From: an uncultured Oscillospiraceae bacterium
Lineage (GTDB): Bacteria; Bacillota; Clostridia; Oscillospirales; Ruminococcaceae
Length of the DNA: 64,000 nt
Assembly (NCBI GenBank): GCA_900547455.1
Contig: URGV01000002.1
Span: 96,039-160,038 of the forward strand
Reading direction: 5' to 3'
Position numbers and translations under genes: made by a program. The notes under the pieces are model-generated. The model saw only the letters and a program-made list of their open reading frames with translations, did not search any database and was not told where the DNA came from. This document shows, piece after piece, positions 9,340 through 16,903 of the stretch (the first letter of the stretch is position 1; every line of letters starts with the position of its first letter).

Positions 9340-9632
9340 CCGTTTTGTAACCACCTTTTTCTGATTTGCAGAAGATGCAATCCAGCCCGCAGGCCGGTAT
9401 CGCTCCCCTTAGGGTTCCCCGCTCCTGGCCGCTGTCTTTTGGTCAAAAGCAGGATTTGTCTGGCCCAAATTTGTTAAAATTCACCATTAGTATAATCAAT
9501 TTTAGCGAGAAAGAAAAGAGGAAATCGGAAAAAATCTCCTTATTTACAAAATATTCATATCCCCTTTTCCCAGTGAGAAAAGGCCGCAAAGCAAAAGGCG
9601 CAGGCTGAGCCCGCACCCTGTTGCCCTGTGAA
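9340..9632. other. Intergenic region upstream of ecfA1, non-coding
   Basis: I see no supported gene here. The left half is the ecfA1 5' region. At 9563-9583 a hairpin (CCTTTTC paired with GAAAAGG) is followed by a second purine-rich copy, GCAAAAGG, and then by the start of the repeat block. Open frames in this stretch are spurious products of low-complexity and repeat sequence. Confidence 0.6.
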
Positions 9633-9831
9633 CTGAATCCACAAACAATTCGCACCCAACTTTGTTTTCAAACCTGCCCTCTGTCCGCGGCGCAGAGCCT
9701 CAACCAACGAGCGCAGCCGAAGGCAAGCGGTGGACTGAGTCCACAAGCAATTCACGTCCAACTTTGTTTTCAAACTTGCCTCGTGCCCGCGGCTCGAAGC
9801 TTCAACCAAAGAGCGTAGCCGAAGGCAAGCG
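9633..9831. repeat. Two tandem ~98-bp repeat units
   Basis: Two imperfect copies lie at about 9633-9730 and 9735-9831. Both run CTGARTCCACAARCAATTC, then CCAACTTTGTTTTCAAAC, a GC-rich variable part, CAACCAA, and end in AGCGYAGCCGAAGGCAAGCG. That last word recurs at 9901-9920 and, inverted with one change, at 50709-50741 and 51177-51210. No coding potential is convincing. Confidence 0.8.
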
Positions 9832-9991
9832 ACCTGCGCGAGAACGTTAGGCTCCACTAAGAAGAAGCTAATTACGCGAATTGGGGCGGCATCATGCCGC
9901 GAGCGCAGCCGAAGGCAAGCGATCTGCGCGAGAACGTTAAGTATCGACATGAAGGAGCTACGTTCGCGAATTGGGGGCGGCATCATGCCGC
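9811..9991. repeat. Two tandem ~90-bp dispersed repeat units ending in a GCGGCAT palindrome
   Basis: Units at 9811-9900 and 9901-9991 share AGCGYAGCCGAAGGCAAGCG, then AYCTGCGCGAGAACGTTA, a ~25-bp variable spacer, CGCGAATTGGGG and a terminal palindrome GCGGCAT-C-ATGCCGC. The same unit occurs in reverse orientation at 50651-50741 and 51119-51210. The second unit overlaps the 3' end of the methyltransferase gene and supplies its last codons. Confidence 0.85.
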
Positions 9992-10848
9992 CGCTCCCAG
10001 ATAGCGGTGCTGCCGCAGGGCAGTACAAAGCCGCTCTTGGTCACCGGCAGGCCAATCTCCGAGGAAGAAAGCTTGCCCGGATAGCGTCTCCCCACTGTCA
10101 CCCCTAAAATGTACTGCATGACCGACGGAGAAAGGCCGGTGGTGTAGGAGTTGAGCAGGAAAAACAGCGGGTCGTCCGAGAGCACCCCCGCGCAAAGCTC
10201 CACCAAATCATAGATCGAATCCTCCAGCTTCCACACCTCACCCCCGGGGCCGCGGCCGTAGGAGGGCGGGTCCATGACAACGCCGTCATAGCGGTTGCCG
10301 CGGCGAATCTCCCGCTCCACAAACTTTTTGCAGTCGTCCACAATCCAGCGGATCGGCTTGTCCTGCAGGCCGGAAAGCTGGGCGTTCTCCCGCGCCCAGC
10401 TCACCATCCCCTTGGAGGCATCGACGTGGCAGACCTGCGCACCCGCCTGCGCGCAGGCTAAGGTCGCGCCGCCGGTGTAGGCAAAGAGGTTGAGCACCTT
10501 GACCGGCCGCCCCGCGCGGCGGATTTTGTCCGCCATAAAGTCCCAGTTAACCGCCTGCTCCGGGAACAGGCCGGTGTGCTTAAAGCCGGTGGGACTGATC
10601 TTAAAACTCAGCTCCTTGTAGTGGATCACCCACTGCTCCCGCGGCATGTTCTTTACTTCCCAGTGCCCGCCGCCGCTGGTGGAGCGGCGGTAATGGGCGT
10701 TGGCCCGCTTCCAGTCCTCCCCCTTCGGGGTGTTCCAGATGACCTGCGGGTCGGGGCGCGCCAGAATCACGTCGCCCCAGCGCTCCAGCTTCTCCCCGGA
10801 GGAGGTGTCAATTACCTCAAATTCTTTCCAGTCCTTTGCAGTCCTCAT
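9958..10848 (-). CDS. Class I SAM-dependent methyltransferase, RlmI/RlmK-like
   Basis: This 296-residue protein probably methylates rRNA, by similarity to the RlmI/RlmK C-terminal domain. The SAM-binding motif is VLNLFAYTGGATLACAQAGA with the acidic residue in VDASKGMVSWA, and the catalytic-loop motif is DPPSYGRG. The ATG overlaps the 3' end of glmM by 32 bp, so the pair is coupled. The family usually ends shortly after VTKSGFVLPCG. Here the last dozen residues (ERRHDAAPNSRT) are translated from the repeat at 9901-9991, so the native stop has apparently been replaced by repeat sequence. Activity is probably kept because the core motifs are intact. Confidence 0.85.
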   Translation of the reverse strand: MRTAKDWKEFEVIDTSSGEKLERWGDVILARPDPQVIWNTPKGEDWKRANAHYRRSTSGGGHWEVKNMPREQWVIHYKELSFKISPTGFKHTGLFPEQAVNWDFMADKIRRAGRPVKVLNLFAYTGGATLACAQAGAQVCHVDASKGMVSWARENAQLSGLQDKPIRWIVDDCKKFVEREIRRGNRYDGVVMDPPSYGRGPGGEVWKLEDSIYDLVELCAGVLSDDPLFFLLNSYTTGLSPSVMQYILGVTVGRRYPGKLSSSEIGLPVTKSGFVLPCGSTAIWERRHDAAPNSRT

Positions 10849-12202
10849 TGTAGCCTAACCTTTCGATGATGATCTGTTCCATACTCTTGGCCGCGTTCAT
10901 GATGGCTTCCCTGTCCAGTCCCTCCACCATGATGCGGATGACCGGCTCGGTGCCGGAGGGGCGAACCAGAATTCTACCGTTGCCATTCATGCCCTCCTCC
11001 AGCTGCTGCTGGCGTTTGAGCACGCCCTCATCCACCTTGACCATCCGCTTCATCTCCTTGTCGGCGCGGACGTTGAGGATGACCTGCGGATAAACCTGCA
11101 TCAGCTGCGCCAGCTCCGAGAGCTTTTTGCCGCTCTTTTTGATCGCCCTCAGCAGCTGCACCGCGGTCAACTGCCCGTCGCCGGTGGTCATGAACTCGCG
11201 GAAGATGATGTGTCCCGACTGCTCACCGCCGATGCAGTGGCCGTGCTCCAGCATGTTCTGCAGCACATATCGGTCGCCCACACTGGTCTTTTCGACGTGG
11301 ATGCCCGTCTGCTCCGCAAATTTAAAGAAGCCCATGTTGCTCATGACGGTGACGACAGCGGTATTGTTGGCAAGTTTCCCCTCCTGCTTGAGCTGGGAGG
11401 CAAAGATGGCGATCAGCTTGTCGCCGTCGACCAGTTCGCCGCTCTCGTCCACCGCAAGGCAGCGGTCGGCGTCCCCGTCGAAGGCGACGCCGAGATCAAA
11501 GCCGTTTTCGCGAACATATTTTCCCAGCACGTCGATGTGGGTGGAGCCGCAGTTGTCGTTGATGTTGACGCCGTTTGGCTCATCGTTTAAGATGGTGACG
11601 TCAGCGCCCAGCTTCGCAAAGATCTTTGCCGCCGTCGCGCTGGCACTGCCGTTGGCGCAGTCCGCCGCCACCCGGATACCGGAGAGGTCCCCCTCAACGG
11701 TGGAGACGATGTGGTCGATGTACTGCTCCACCAAGGTCTCACCGCTGCGGATGACGCCCAGCTCGTCGTTCCATTTTAAGTCGTACGGCAGGACGTGGTC
11801 AAGCACAATCTCCTCGATCTCCATCTCCTCCTCGTCGGTGAGCTTAAAGCCCTCCGCGCCGAAGATTTTGATACCGTTAAACTCGTATGGATTGTGGGAG
11901 GCGGAAAGCATGATGGCGGCATCCGCGTCGGAGTTGGCCACCAGGTAAGCGACCGCCGGGGTCGGCACGGTGCCCAGCGTCACCACGTCCGCACCGACCG
12001 AGCAAAGTCCCGCCGCGATGGCGCTTTCCAGCATATCGTGCGAGATGCGGGTGTCGTGTCCAACCAGAAAAACCGGTTTTCTTTTATGATGATCCCGCGC
12101 GACCACCATCGCTGCGGCGCGGCCGATGTCCATCGCCAGGGTACAGCTGATTTCGGTGTTGGCAACGCCGCGCGCGCCGTCGGTTCCAAAAATTCTTCCC
12201 AT
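10817..12202 (-). CDS. glmM: Phosphoglucosamine mutase
   Basis: The enzyme interconverts glucosamine-6-phosphate and glucosamine-1-phosphate for UDP-GlcNAc and peptidoglycan synthesis. The 461-residue product shows the start motif MGRIFGTDGARG, the active-site phosphoserine loop MLSASHNP, the metal-binding loop DGDADR and the phosphate-binding C-terminal RPSGTEPVIRIMVEG. Two ATGs are possible. The second, at 12200-12202, lies 9 nt after AGGGAG and gives the family-typical N-terminus; the first abuts the Shine-Dalgarno sequence. A TATAAT at 12236-12241, inside the palindrome ATAATCGATTAT, may be a separate promoter, but read-through from ruvB is also possible. Confidence 0.95.
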   Translation of the reverse strand: MGRIFGTDGARGVANTEISCTLAMDIGRAAAMVVARDHHKRKPVFLVGHDTRISHDMLESAIAAGLCSVGADVVTLGTVPTPAVAYLVANSDADAAIMLSASHNPYEFNGIKIFGAEGFKLTDEEEMEIEEIVLDHVLPYDLKWNDELGVIRSGETLVEQYIDHIVSTVEGDLSGIRVAADCANGSASATAAKIFAKLGADVTILNDEPNGVNINDNCGSTHIDVLGKYVRENGFDLGVAFDGDADRCLAVDESGELVDGDKLIAIFASQLKQEGKLANNTAVVTVMSNMGFFKFAEQTGIHVEKTSVGDRYVLQNMLEHGHCIGGEQSGHIIFREFMTTGDGQLTAVQLLRAIKKSGKKLSELAQLMQVYPQVILNVRADKEMKRMVKVDEGVLKRQQQLEEGMNGNGRILVRPSGTEPVIRIMVEGLDREAIMNAAKSMEQIIIERLGYNEDCKGLERI

Positions 12203-12281
12203 GAGATTCATCTCCCTGTCTTTTCTTGATAATCGATTATATGCACCGTTTGGGCCGTTCTTTCAGGCCCTGATTGTTGTT

Positions 12282-13343
12282 TTACAGTTCCAGCTGTTCA
12301 AAGCGCAGCTGATCCTCGTCCCGCGTCGGGGACGGAAGCCCCAGGTGCTCATAGGCCAGCGGTGTGACACAGCGTCCCCGCGGGGTGCGCACCAGAAAGC
12401 CGATCTGCATCAGGTACGGCTCGCAGACATCCTCGATGGTGACCGTCTCCTCCCCGACTGCGGCCGCCAGCGTTTCGACGCCGACCGGGCCGCCGCCGTA
12501 GTTGCGGATGATCGTCTTGAGGATGCGGATATCGTTGGAGTCCAGTCCCAGCTTGTCGATCTCCATCCGGTCGAGGGCGGCGTCGGCAAGCTCGCCGGTG
12601 ATTCTGCCGTCCCCCAGTACCAGCGCGTAGTCCCGCACCCTTTTCAGCAGGCGGTTCGCAATGCGGGGGGTGCCGCGGCTGCGGCGGGCAAGCTCCATCG
12701 CGCCCGCATCTTCACACTCGACCCCCAGGATCTTGGCGCTGCGGGTGATGATCTGGCACAACTCCTCCGGCTTATAAAGCTCGAGGCGAAGCAGCATGCC
12801 AAAGCGGTCGCGCAGCGGCGAGGTCATCTGACCGGCGCGGGTGGTGGCGCCGATGAGGGTAAACTTGGGCAGGTCGATGCGGATCGAGCGCGCCGACGGG
12901 CCCTTGCCGATGATGATGTCCAGCGCGTAGTCCTCCATCGCAGGGTAAAGGATCTCCTCCACCGCACGAGAAAGACGGTGGATCTCATCGATGAACAGGA
13001 TATCCCCCTGGCTCAAGTTGGTCAGCAGCGCGGCCAGGTCGCCCGGTTTTTCGATGGCCGGTCCGGAGGTGACCCGCAGGTTGACCCCCATCTCGTTGGC
13101 CACGATGCCGGCAAGGGTGGTCTTGCCCAGACCCGGAGGGCCGTACAGCAGCACATGGTCCAGCGCCTCGCCGCGCAGCTTGGCCGACTGCATGAAGATC
13201 GACAGGTTTTCCTTGGCCTTTTCCTGCCCGATGTATTCCCCCAGCGTCCTGGGGCGCAGAGAGGTCTCCACCTCCGCGTCCTCCATCGAGGCATATTCCG
13301 GGGCGATGATGCGGTTTTCAAAGTCCATTTCATTTTCCAGCAC
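12282..13343 (-). CDS. ruvB: Holliday junction branch migration ATPase RuvB
   Basis: RuvB is the hexameric AAA+ motor that drives branch migration on RuvA-bound junctions. The 353-residue product contains [18 protein letters not shown], Walker A ([12 protein letters not shown]), Walker B (LFIDEIHRL), sensor 1 ([11 protein letters not shown]) and the C-terminal winged helix with TPRGR. The start is a GTG at 13341-13343, 10 nt after AAGGAGG; an internal ATG five codons later is the alternative. It lies 22 bp after ruvA in the ruvC-ruvA-ruvB operon. Confidence 0.97.
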   Translation of the reverse strand: MLENEMDFENRIIAPEYASMEDAEVETSLRPRTLGEYIGQEKAKENLSIFMQSAKLRGEALDHVLLYGPPGLGKTTLAGIVANEMGVNLRVTSGPAIEKPGDLAALLTNLSQGDILFIDEIHRLSRAVEEILYPAMEDYALDIIIGKGPSARSIRIDLPKFTLIGATTRAGQMTSPLRDRFGMLLRLELYKPEELCQIITRSAKILGVECEDAGAMELARRSRGTPRIANRLLKRVRDYALVLGDGRITGELADAALDRMEIDKLGLDSNDIRILKTIIRNYGGGPVGVETLAAAVGEETVTIEDVCEPYLMQIGFLVRTPRGRCVTPLAYEHLGLPSPTRDEDQLRFEQLEL

Positions 13344-13365
13344 AGTCCGTCATCCTCCTTCCCGG

Positions 13366-13977
13366 TTATCTGGCGCCGGACAGTTTTTTCAGTCCCACCT
13401 TGATCAGCTCCTGCACGCTTGCCTCCGGCGGCTGACCGGCCACGGCGCGCGCCGCCTCGCTCTGGCTGTAGCCCAGAACCACCAGTGCGGACACCGCCTC
13501 GGCCACATTGCCGGTGCCGGAAGCGACCTGCTCACCGACCGCGCCGACCTGCTGCAGCTGTTCGCTGAGCTCCTCGTTTTTGACCTTATCCCGCAGCTCC
13601 AGCAGGATGCGCTCCGCCAACTTTTTGCCGACGCCCGGCGCGCGGGTCAGGCTCTTGACGTCCTGCGACACCAGGCTGAGCATCAGCTGGTCGGGTTTAA
13701 GTTCGGACAAAATCCCCAGCGCCACCTTTGGTCCCACGCCGCTGACCGAAGTCAGTTGCCGGAAGCAGCGCTGCTCGGCCAGGGTGGAAAAGCCGAACAG
13801 GTCCACCGCTCCCTCGCGGATATTTAAATAGGTATACAACATCACTTCCGAGCCTTTGGGAGGCAGGGAATTTAAGGTGGTGCGGGTGGTGCTGCACAGG
13901 TATCCCACGCCGGCACATTCGACCACCGCGGCGCTCTCCCCAACCTCGATCAGCTTTCCTCTCAGGCTATAAATCAT
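13366..13977 (-). CDS. ruvA: Holliday junction DNA-binding protein RuvA
   Basis: RuvA (203 residues) binds four-way junctions and loads RuvB. It starts MIYSLRGKLIEV, has the OB-fold domain I, the tandem helix-hairpin-helix region (LTSVSGVGPKVALGILSEL and LTRAPGVGKKLAERILLEL) and the C-terminal domain III that contacts RuvB (ALVVLGYSQSEAARAV). ATG is preceded by GAGGAGG at 7 nt and overlaps the ruvC 3' end by 11 bp, indicating translational coupling. Confidence 0.97.
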   Translation of the reverse strand: MIYSLRGKLIEVGESAAVVECAGVGYLCSTTRTTLNSLPPKGSEVMLYTYLNIREGAVDLFGFSTLAEQRCFRQLTSVSGVGPKVALGILSELKPDQLMLSLVSQDVKSLTRAPGVGKKLAERILLELRDKVKNEELSEQLQQVGAVGEQVASGTGNVAEAVSALVVLGYSQSEAARAVAGQPPEASVQELIKVGLKKLSGAR

Positions 13978-14497
13978 GGATTGTCCTCCTCAGCTCCTGT
14001 TCATACCGCAGGCAATCGCTCCACCCGCTGCCCGCGCAGTGGGCGTGGCAGATGGCCAGCGCCAGCGCGTCGGCCGTATCGTCCGGCTTGGGCACCGCAG
14101 GCAGGCGAAGCAGGATGCGGGTCATCTCCATCACCTGCTTTTTTTCCGCCTTGCCGTAGCCCACCACCGACTGCTTGACCTGCATGGGCGTGTATTCGCT
14201 CACCTGCATCCCGCTCTGGGCGCATGCCAGCAGGATGACGCCCCTGGCCTGCGCCACATCGATGCCGGTGGTCTTGTTGTTGGTGAAGTACAGCTTTTCA
14301 ATCGACAGGACATCCGGGTGGTATCGCTGCAGGATGGTGTTCATGTCCTGATAGATCATCCGCAGCCTCTGGGGAAAATCCATCCCCGCCGGGGTCGTGA
14401 TCGAGCCGTAGCCTTTGATGGCAAACCGGCTGTCCCGATAATCCAGCACGCCCCAGCCCACAATCGCGTAGCCCGGGTCGATCCCCAAAATAACCAA
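13967..14497 (-). CDS. ruvC: Crossover junction endonuclease RuvC
   Basis: RuvC resolves Holliday junctions by symmetric cleavage. The 176-residue product has the catalytic acidic residues in ILGIDPG, LSIEKLYF and PDDTADALALAICH. I choose TTG at 14495-14497 as the start. It follows GGGAGGG by 7 nt and gives the family N-terminus fMet-VILGIDPG. The upstream in-frame ATG (14524) lies at the predicted transcription start of the promoter at 14533-14561 and has no leader or ribosome binding site. RuvC heads the ruvCAB operon. Confidence 0.95.
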   Translation of the reverse strand: MVILGIDPGYAIVGWGVLDYRDSRFAIKGYGSITTPAGMDFPQRLRMIYQDMNTILQRYHPDVLSIEKLYFTNNKTTGIDVAQARGVILLACAQSGMQVSEYTPMQVKQSVVGYGKAEKKQVMEMTRILLRLPAVPKPDDTADALALAICHAHCAGSGWSDCLRYEQELRRTIHDL

Positions 14498-14532
14498 CTG
14501 TTTCCCTCCCGTCTTGGTTTGCATACTGTCTT

Positions 14533-14561
14533 ATTATAGCACAAACTTTGCCGCTTCACAA
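14533..14561 (-). promoter_or_regulatory. Sigma-A promoter of ruvCAB
   Basis: Minus-strand TTGTGA and TATAAT are separated by exactly 17 bp. The predicted start falls about 7 nt after the -10, just at the upstream ATG, leaving a ~27-nt leader to the TTG start of ruvC. I see no LexA box of the Gram-positive GAAC-N4-GTTY type. Confidence 0.8.
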
Positions 14562-14601
14562 TCTCTGTTTGCTGTTTTTGGGGGATAGGTCATAAAAGAG
14601 T

Positions 14602-14636
14602 AAAAAAAGAGGGAGTCAATAACTCCCTCTTTTTTG
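14602..14636. terminator. Bidirectional terminator
   Basis: A perfect 13-bp stem (AAAAAGAGGGAGT paired with ACTCCCTCTTTTT, loop CAATA) with A and T tracts on both sides. It follows the stop of the minus-strand C-S lyase gene and isolates it from ruvC. Confidence 0.92.
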
Positions 14637-14670
14637 CTCTTTGGATGTGTTCTCATTGTATTTTGGAAGC

Positions 14671-15876
14671 TTACTTGCAATCGGCAAACTGTGCTGCGAT
14701 CCGCTCAAACGCGGTCTTTAAAACCGAGCGGGCGCACGGAACGCAGACGCGCTGGAAGCACTGGCCCTCGTCCGGGTCGTGGACAAGGCCGTCCTGCAGC
14801 AAAACCTTGGCCTTATTGTAGATGCGGTCGTGAACCTCCTCATCGGAAAAGCCGTAGGCGCGGAAATCCAGCCACAGGGTGTAGGTGCCTTCCGGACGCC
14901 AAACCTTGACCTTCGGCATCTCCTTGTGCAAAAAGTCGATCAGCCAGTCGATGTTGCCATCGATGTATTCGTTGACCTGATCCATCCACTCGTCGCCTTC
15001 ATTGTAAGCGGCAATCAGAGCTTGGATGGAGAACGGATTGGCCATACGCATGCCGTATGCCTTGCTGAATTTTGCGCGCAGCTCCGGGTCCTCGATAATC
15101 GCGTTGGAGCAGGCCAGGCCGGCCAGGTTAAAGCTCTTGTTGATGGCGGTGAGGACGATGATGTTGCTCTTGTCCTCCACAACCGAACTGAACGGGTGAT
15201 GTTTTACCCCTTTGCGCAGCAGATCGCAGTGCACCTCGTCGGAGAGGACGAGGACATCGTGCTTTTTGCAGATAGCAGCCACCTTCTGCAGCTCCTCCAC
15301 CGTCCAGACGCGGCCGATCGGGTTGGCCGGGGAACACCAGATGAGAATCTTGTTGTTGGGGTCGGCGCATTTTTCTTCCAGGTCCTTAAAGTTGATGGTG
15401 TAGTAACCGTTTTCGTCGGCAATCAGGTGAGAGGAAACCGGTTTTCTGTGCCAGTCGTCCACAATCGCCTGTGTAAAGTGCCCATAGACCGGACGGCAGA
15501 TGATGATGCCATCGTTCTCATTAGAGAATGCGTTGACCGCAACGCCAAGTGCATCGAAAGTTCCGTTGGAGAAGAAAACTTCATCCGGTGTGATCTCCCA
15601 GTCGTGATGGACTTTAAACCAACGACAAACAGCCTGCGCATATTCCGGGCCCGCAATCGGCATGGTGTAGCCGAACATTTTCTGGTCAACCGTTTTATGT
15701 AAAGCCTCCAGAATCGGCTGCGCGGTCCGCAGGTCCATGTCCGCTGTCATCATTGGAATGGTTTCATCATCAATAGTTGCATTGACCATTCCAGCCTTCT
15801 TCATCATCGAAAGTGCATCCCATTTTGCACTGTAGGTTCCACGACGATCAATTACCTCATCAAAATTATATTTCAT
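14671..15876 (-). CDS. MalY/PatB-like cystathionine beta-lyase (C-S lyase), PLP-dependent
   Basis: The 401-residue fold-type I PLP enzyme probably cleaves the C-S bond of cystathionine or other cysteine S-conjugates, giving a thiol, pyruvate and ammonia. Family hallmarks are the N-terminal FDEVIDRRGTYSAKWD, WCSPANPIGRVW, the cofactor contact VLSDEVHCDL and the Schiff-base lysine in TAINKSFNLAGL. ATG at 15874-15876 is 9 nt from AAGGAGG; an in-frame TTG directly after that motif is less likely. The gene is divergent from two membrane-protein genes and a dipeptidase, with shared operator-like palindromes between. A simple aminotransferase role cannot be excluded from sequence. Confidence 0.85.
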   Translation of the reverse strand: MKYNFDEVIDRRGTYSAKWDALSMMKKAGMVNATIDDETIPMMTADMDLRTAQPILEALHKTVDQKMFGYTMPIAGPEYAQAVCRWFKVHHDWEITPDEVFFSNGTFDALGVAVNAFSNENDGIIICRPVYGHFTQAIVDDWHRKPVSSHLIADENGYYTINFKDLEEKCADPNNKILIWCSPANPIGRVWTVEELQKVAAICKKHDVLVLSDEVHCDLLRKGVKHHPFSSVVEDKSNIIVLTAINKSFNLAGLACSNAIIEDPELRAKFSKAYGMRMANPFSIQALIAAYNEGDEWMDQVNEYIDGNIDWLIDFLHKEMPKVKVWRPEGTYTLWLDFRAYGFSDEEVHDRIYNKAKVLLQDGLVHDPDEGQCFQRVCVPCARSVLKTAFERIAAQFADCK

Positions 15877-15900
15877 AACAGTCAACCTCCTTAATCAAAA

Positions 15901-15928
15901 ATGATAACTGTTCTTCTTAAGTATGCAA
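15901..15928 (-). promoter_or_regulatory. Promoter of the C-S lyase gene
   Basis: Minus-strand TTGCAT and TATCAT are separated by 16 bp, just upstream of the AAGGAGG. The palindrome at 15932-15944 lies 3 bp upstream of the -35 hexamer, a position that suits an activator or an overlapping repressor. Confidence 0.6.
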
Positions 15929-15931
15929 CTT

Positions 15932-15944
15932 TTTAGTTGCTAAA
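15932..15944. promoter_or_regulatory. Operator-like palindrome A (TTTAG-TTG-CTAAA)
   Basis: A 5+3+5 palindrome whose half-sites TTTAG/CTAAA recur at 15960-15986 and 16108-16120 in the same divergent region. The shared sequence points to one regulator acting on both promoters. No regulator gene is adjacent. Confidence 0.6.
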
Positions 15945-15959
15945 TCAATTGATTTTTTT

Positions 15960-15986
15960 ACTAAAAAATAAACTTCATTTTTTAGT
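15960..15986. promoter_or_regulatory. Operator-like inverted repeat B
   Basis: Ten-base perfect arms ACTAAAAAAT and ATTTTTTAGT are separated by 7 bp. The arms contain the same CTAAA/TTTAG half-sites as palindromes A and C but with wider spacing. Confidence 0.55.
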
Positions 15987-16003
15987 TCTCCAATGTTGAT
16001 TTT

Positions 16004-16045
16004 ATGGAATATATCTATATTCCATGCAAACAAGTATGCTTGTTT
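16004..16045. promoter_or_regulatory. Two adjacent perfect palindromes in the divergent control region
   Basis: At 16004-16025 the arms ATGGAATATA and TATATTCCAT flank a 2-bp centre. At 16028-16045 the arms AAACAAG and CTTGTTT flank TATG. They differ from the TTTAG palindromes, so a second regulator or a DNA-structural role is possible. They lie just upstream of the plus-strand promoter. Confidence 0.5.
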
Positions 16046-16066
16046 CACAAATTTGACAGAAAGCTC

Positions 16067-16094
16067 TTGATTTTATATTTTTTTTGTCTATAAT
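16067..16094 (+). promoter_or_regulatory. Promoter of the membrane-protein/dipeptidase operon
   Basis: TTGATT and TATAAT are separated by 16 bp in a very AT-rich stretch. A TTGACA at 16053-16058 could serve an overlapping promoter. The predicted start at about 16101 lies just before palindrome C. Confidence 0.65.
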
Positions 16095-16105
16095 GCAATC
16101 AGAAT

Positions 16106-16122
16106 AATTTAGCTGCTAAATT
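16106..16122. promoter_or_regulatory. Operator-like palindrome C
   Basis: A perfect palindrome (AATTTAGC-T-GCTAAATT) lies a few bases downstream of the predicted transcription start, a classic repressor position. Its core TTTAG-CTG-CTAAA matches palindrome A. Confidence 0.6.
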
Positions 16123-16159
16123 TTGAAAAACTTTTAACAAATTCAAAGGAGGTTCTTGT

Positions 16160-16885
16160 ATGAGCGATGTTATTAGTAAAATGAACGGTGAGGTATGGGT
16201 CTTTGCAGCCATCCTGATCTTGTTCGTGTGTGTACAGGCATTGCTGTTCCTTCGGCTGGCTTTGCGGTTTAATAAGAAAAACCAGCTGGTGAGTAAACAG
16301 GAAATTTCTCAGTCTGCCAAGACCGGTTTCGTCTCAGTCTTTGGTCCGTCCATTTCCACCATCGTTGTTGCTCTATCTCTGATCACCATGGTTGGCTCCG
16401 GCGCTACTTTCATGCGCTGCGGCGTTATCGGAGCTCCTGCCTGGGAACTGCTGATGGCCAACACTGCGGCTGAGTCTGTCGGCGTCACCTTGGGCACCGC
16501 TGAGGTTACAGAAGGTATCTTCACCATGTGCCTGTTCGGCATGATTCTTGGCTCAGCCCCGTATTTCATCAACACCATCATCACCTTAAAGCCGTTGGAC
16601 AAAGCGGTTATCAAGGCAAATGCTGCAGCTGCAAAGGAAAAAAAGGAATCTTTTATTCCTACCTTGGGCAGTGCAGCCATGATGGGTCTGTTGGGCTATT
16701 CCATCGTCGATTACCTTTCTACTGCTGCCTCAGTTGTCGCTCTGGTTGCTGCACTGATCGTTTCTTACATTCTGATGCAGGTTGCCAAAAAGACAGGTCA
16801 AAAATGGATTTCTGAGTGGAACATGGCTATTGCGATGGTCGCAGGCATGGCAGTTGGACAAATTTTCACTACCATGGTTGGTTAA
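16160..16885 (+). CDS. Six-helix membrane protein, probable DUF5058 family transporter subunit
   Basis: This 241-residue protein has about six hydrophobic helices. Conserved-looking polar and glycine-rich segments are FGPSISTIVVALSLITMVGSGATFMRCGVIGAPAWEL and LFGMILGSAPYFINTIITLKPLDK. It matches my memory of DUF5058 membrane proteins, predicted to be transporter components, but this is recognition by pattern only. AAAGGAGG precedes the ATG at 8 nt. The next gene, also a membrane protein, follows after 18 bp, so the two likely form one complex. With the dipeptidase and the divergent C-S lyase, uptake of a peptide or amino-acid conjugate is the likely role. Confidence 0.65.
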   Translation: MSDVISKMNGEVWVFAAILILFVCVQALLFLRLALRFNKKNQLVSKQEISQSAKTGFVSVFGPSISTIVVALSLITMVGSGATFMRCGVIGAPAWELLMANTAAESVGVTLGTAEVTEGIFTMCLFGMILGSAPYFINTIITLKPLDKAVIKANAAAAKEKKESFIPTLGSAAMMGLLGYSIVDYLSTAASVVALVAALIVSYILMQVAKKTGQKWISEWNMAIAMVAGMAVGQIFTTMVG

Positions 16886-16903
16886 TCTATAGGAGGGAAT
16901 TTT

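Noticed and set aside
9811..9991. CRISPR array suggested by regularly spaced repeats
   Set aside because: Units are ~90 bp, contiguous, similar across nearly their whole length and have no spacer-like unique segments of constant size; no cas genes.
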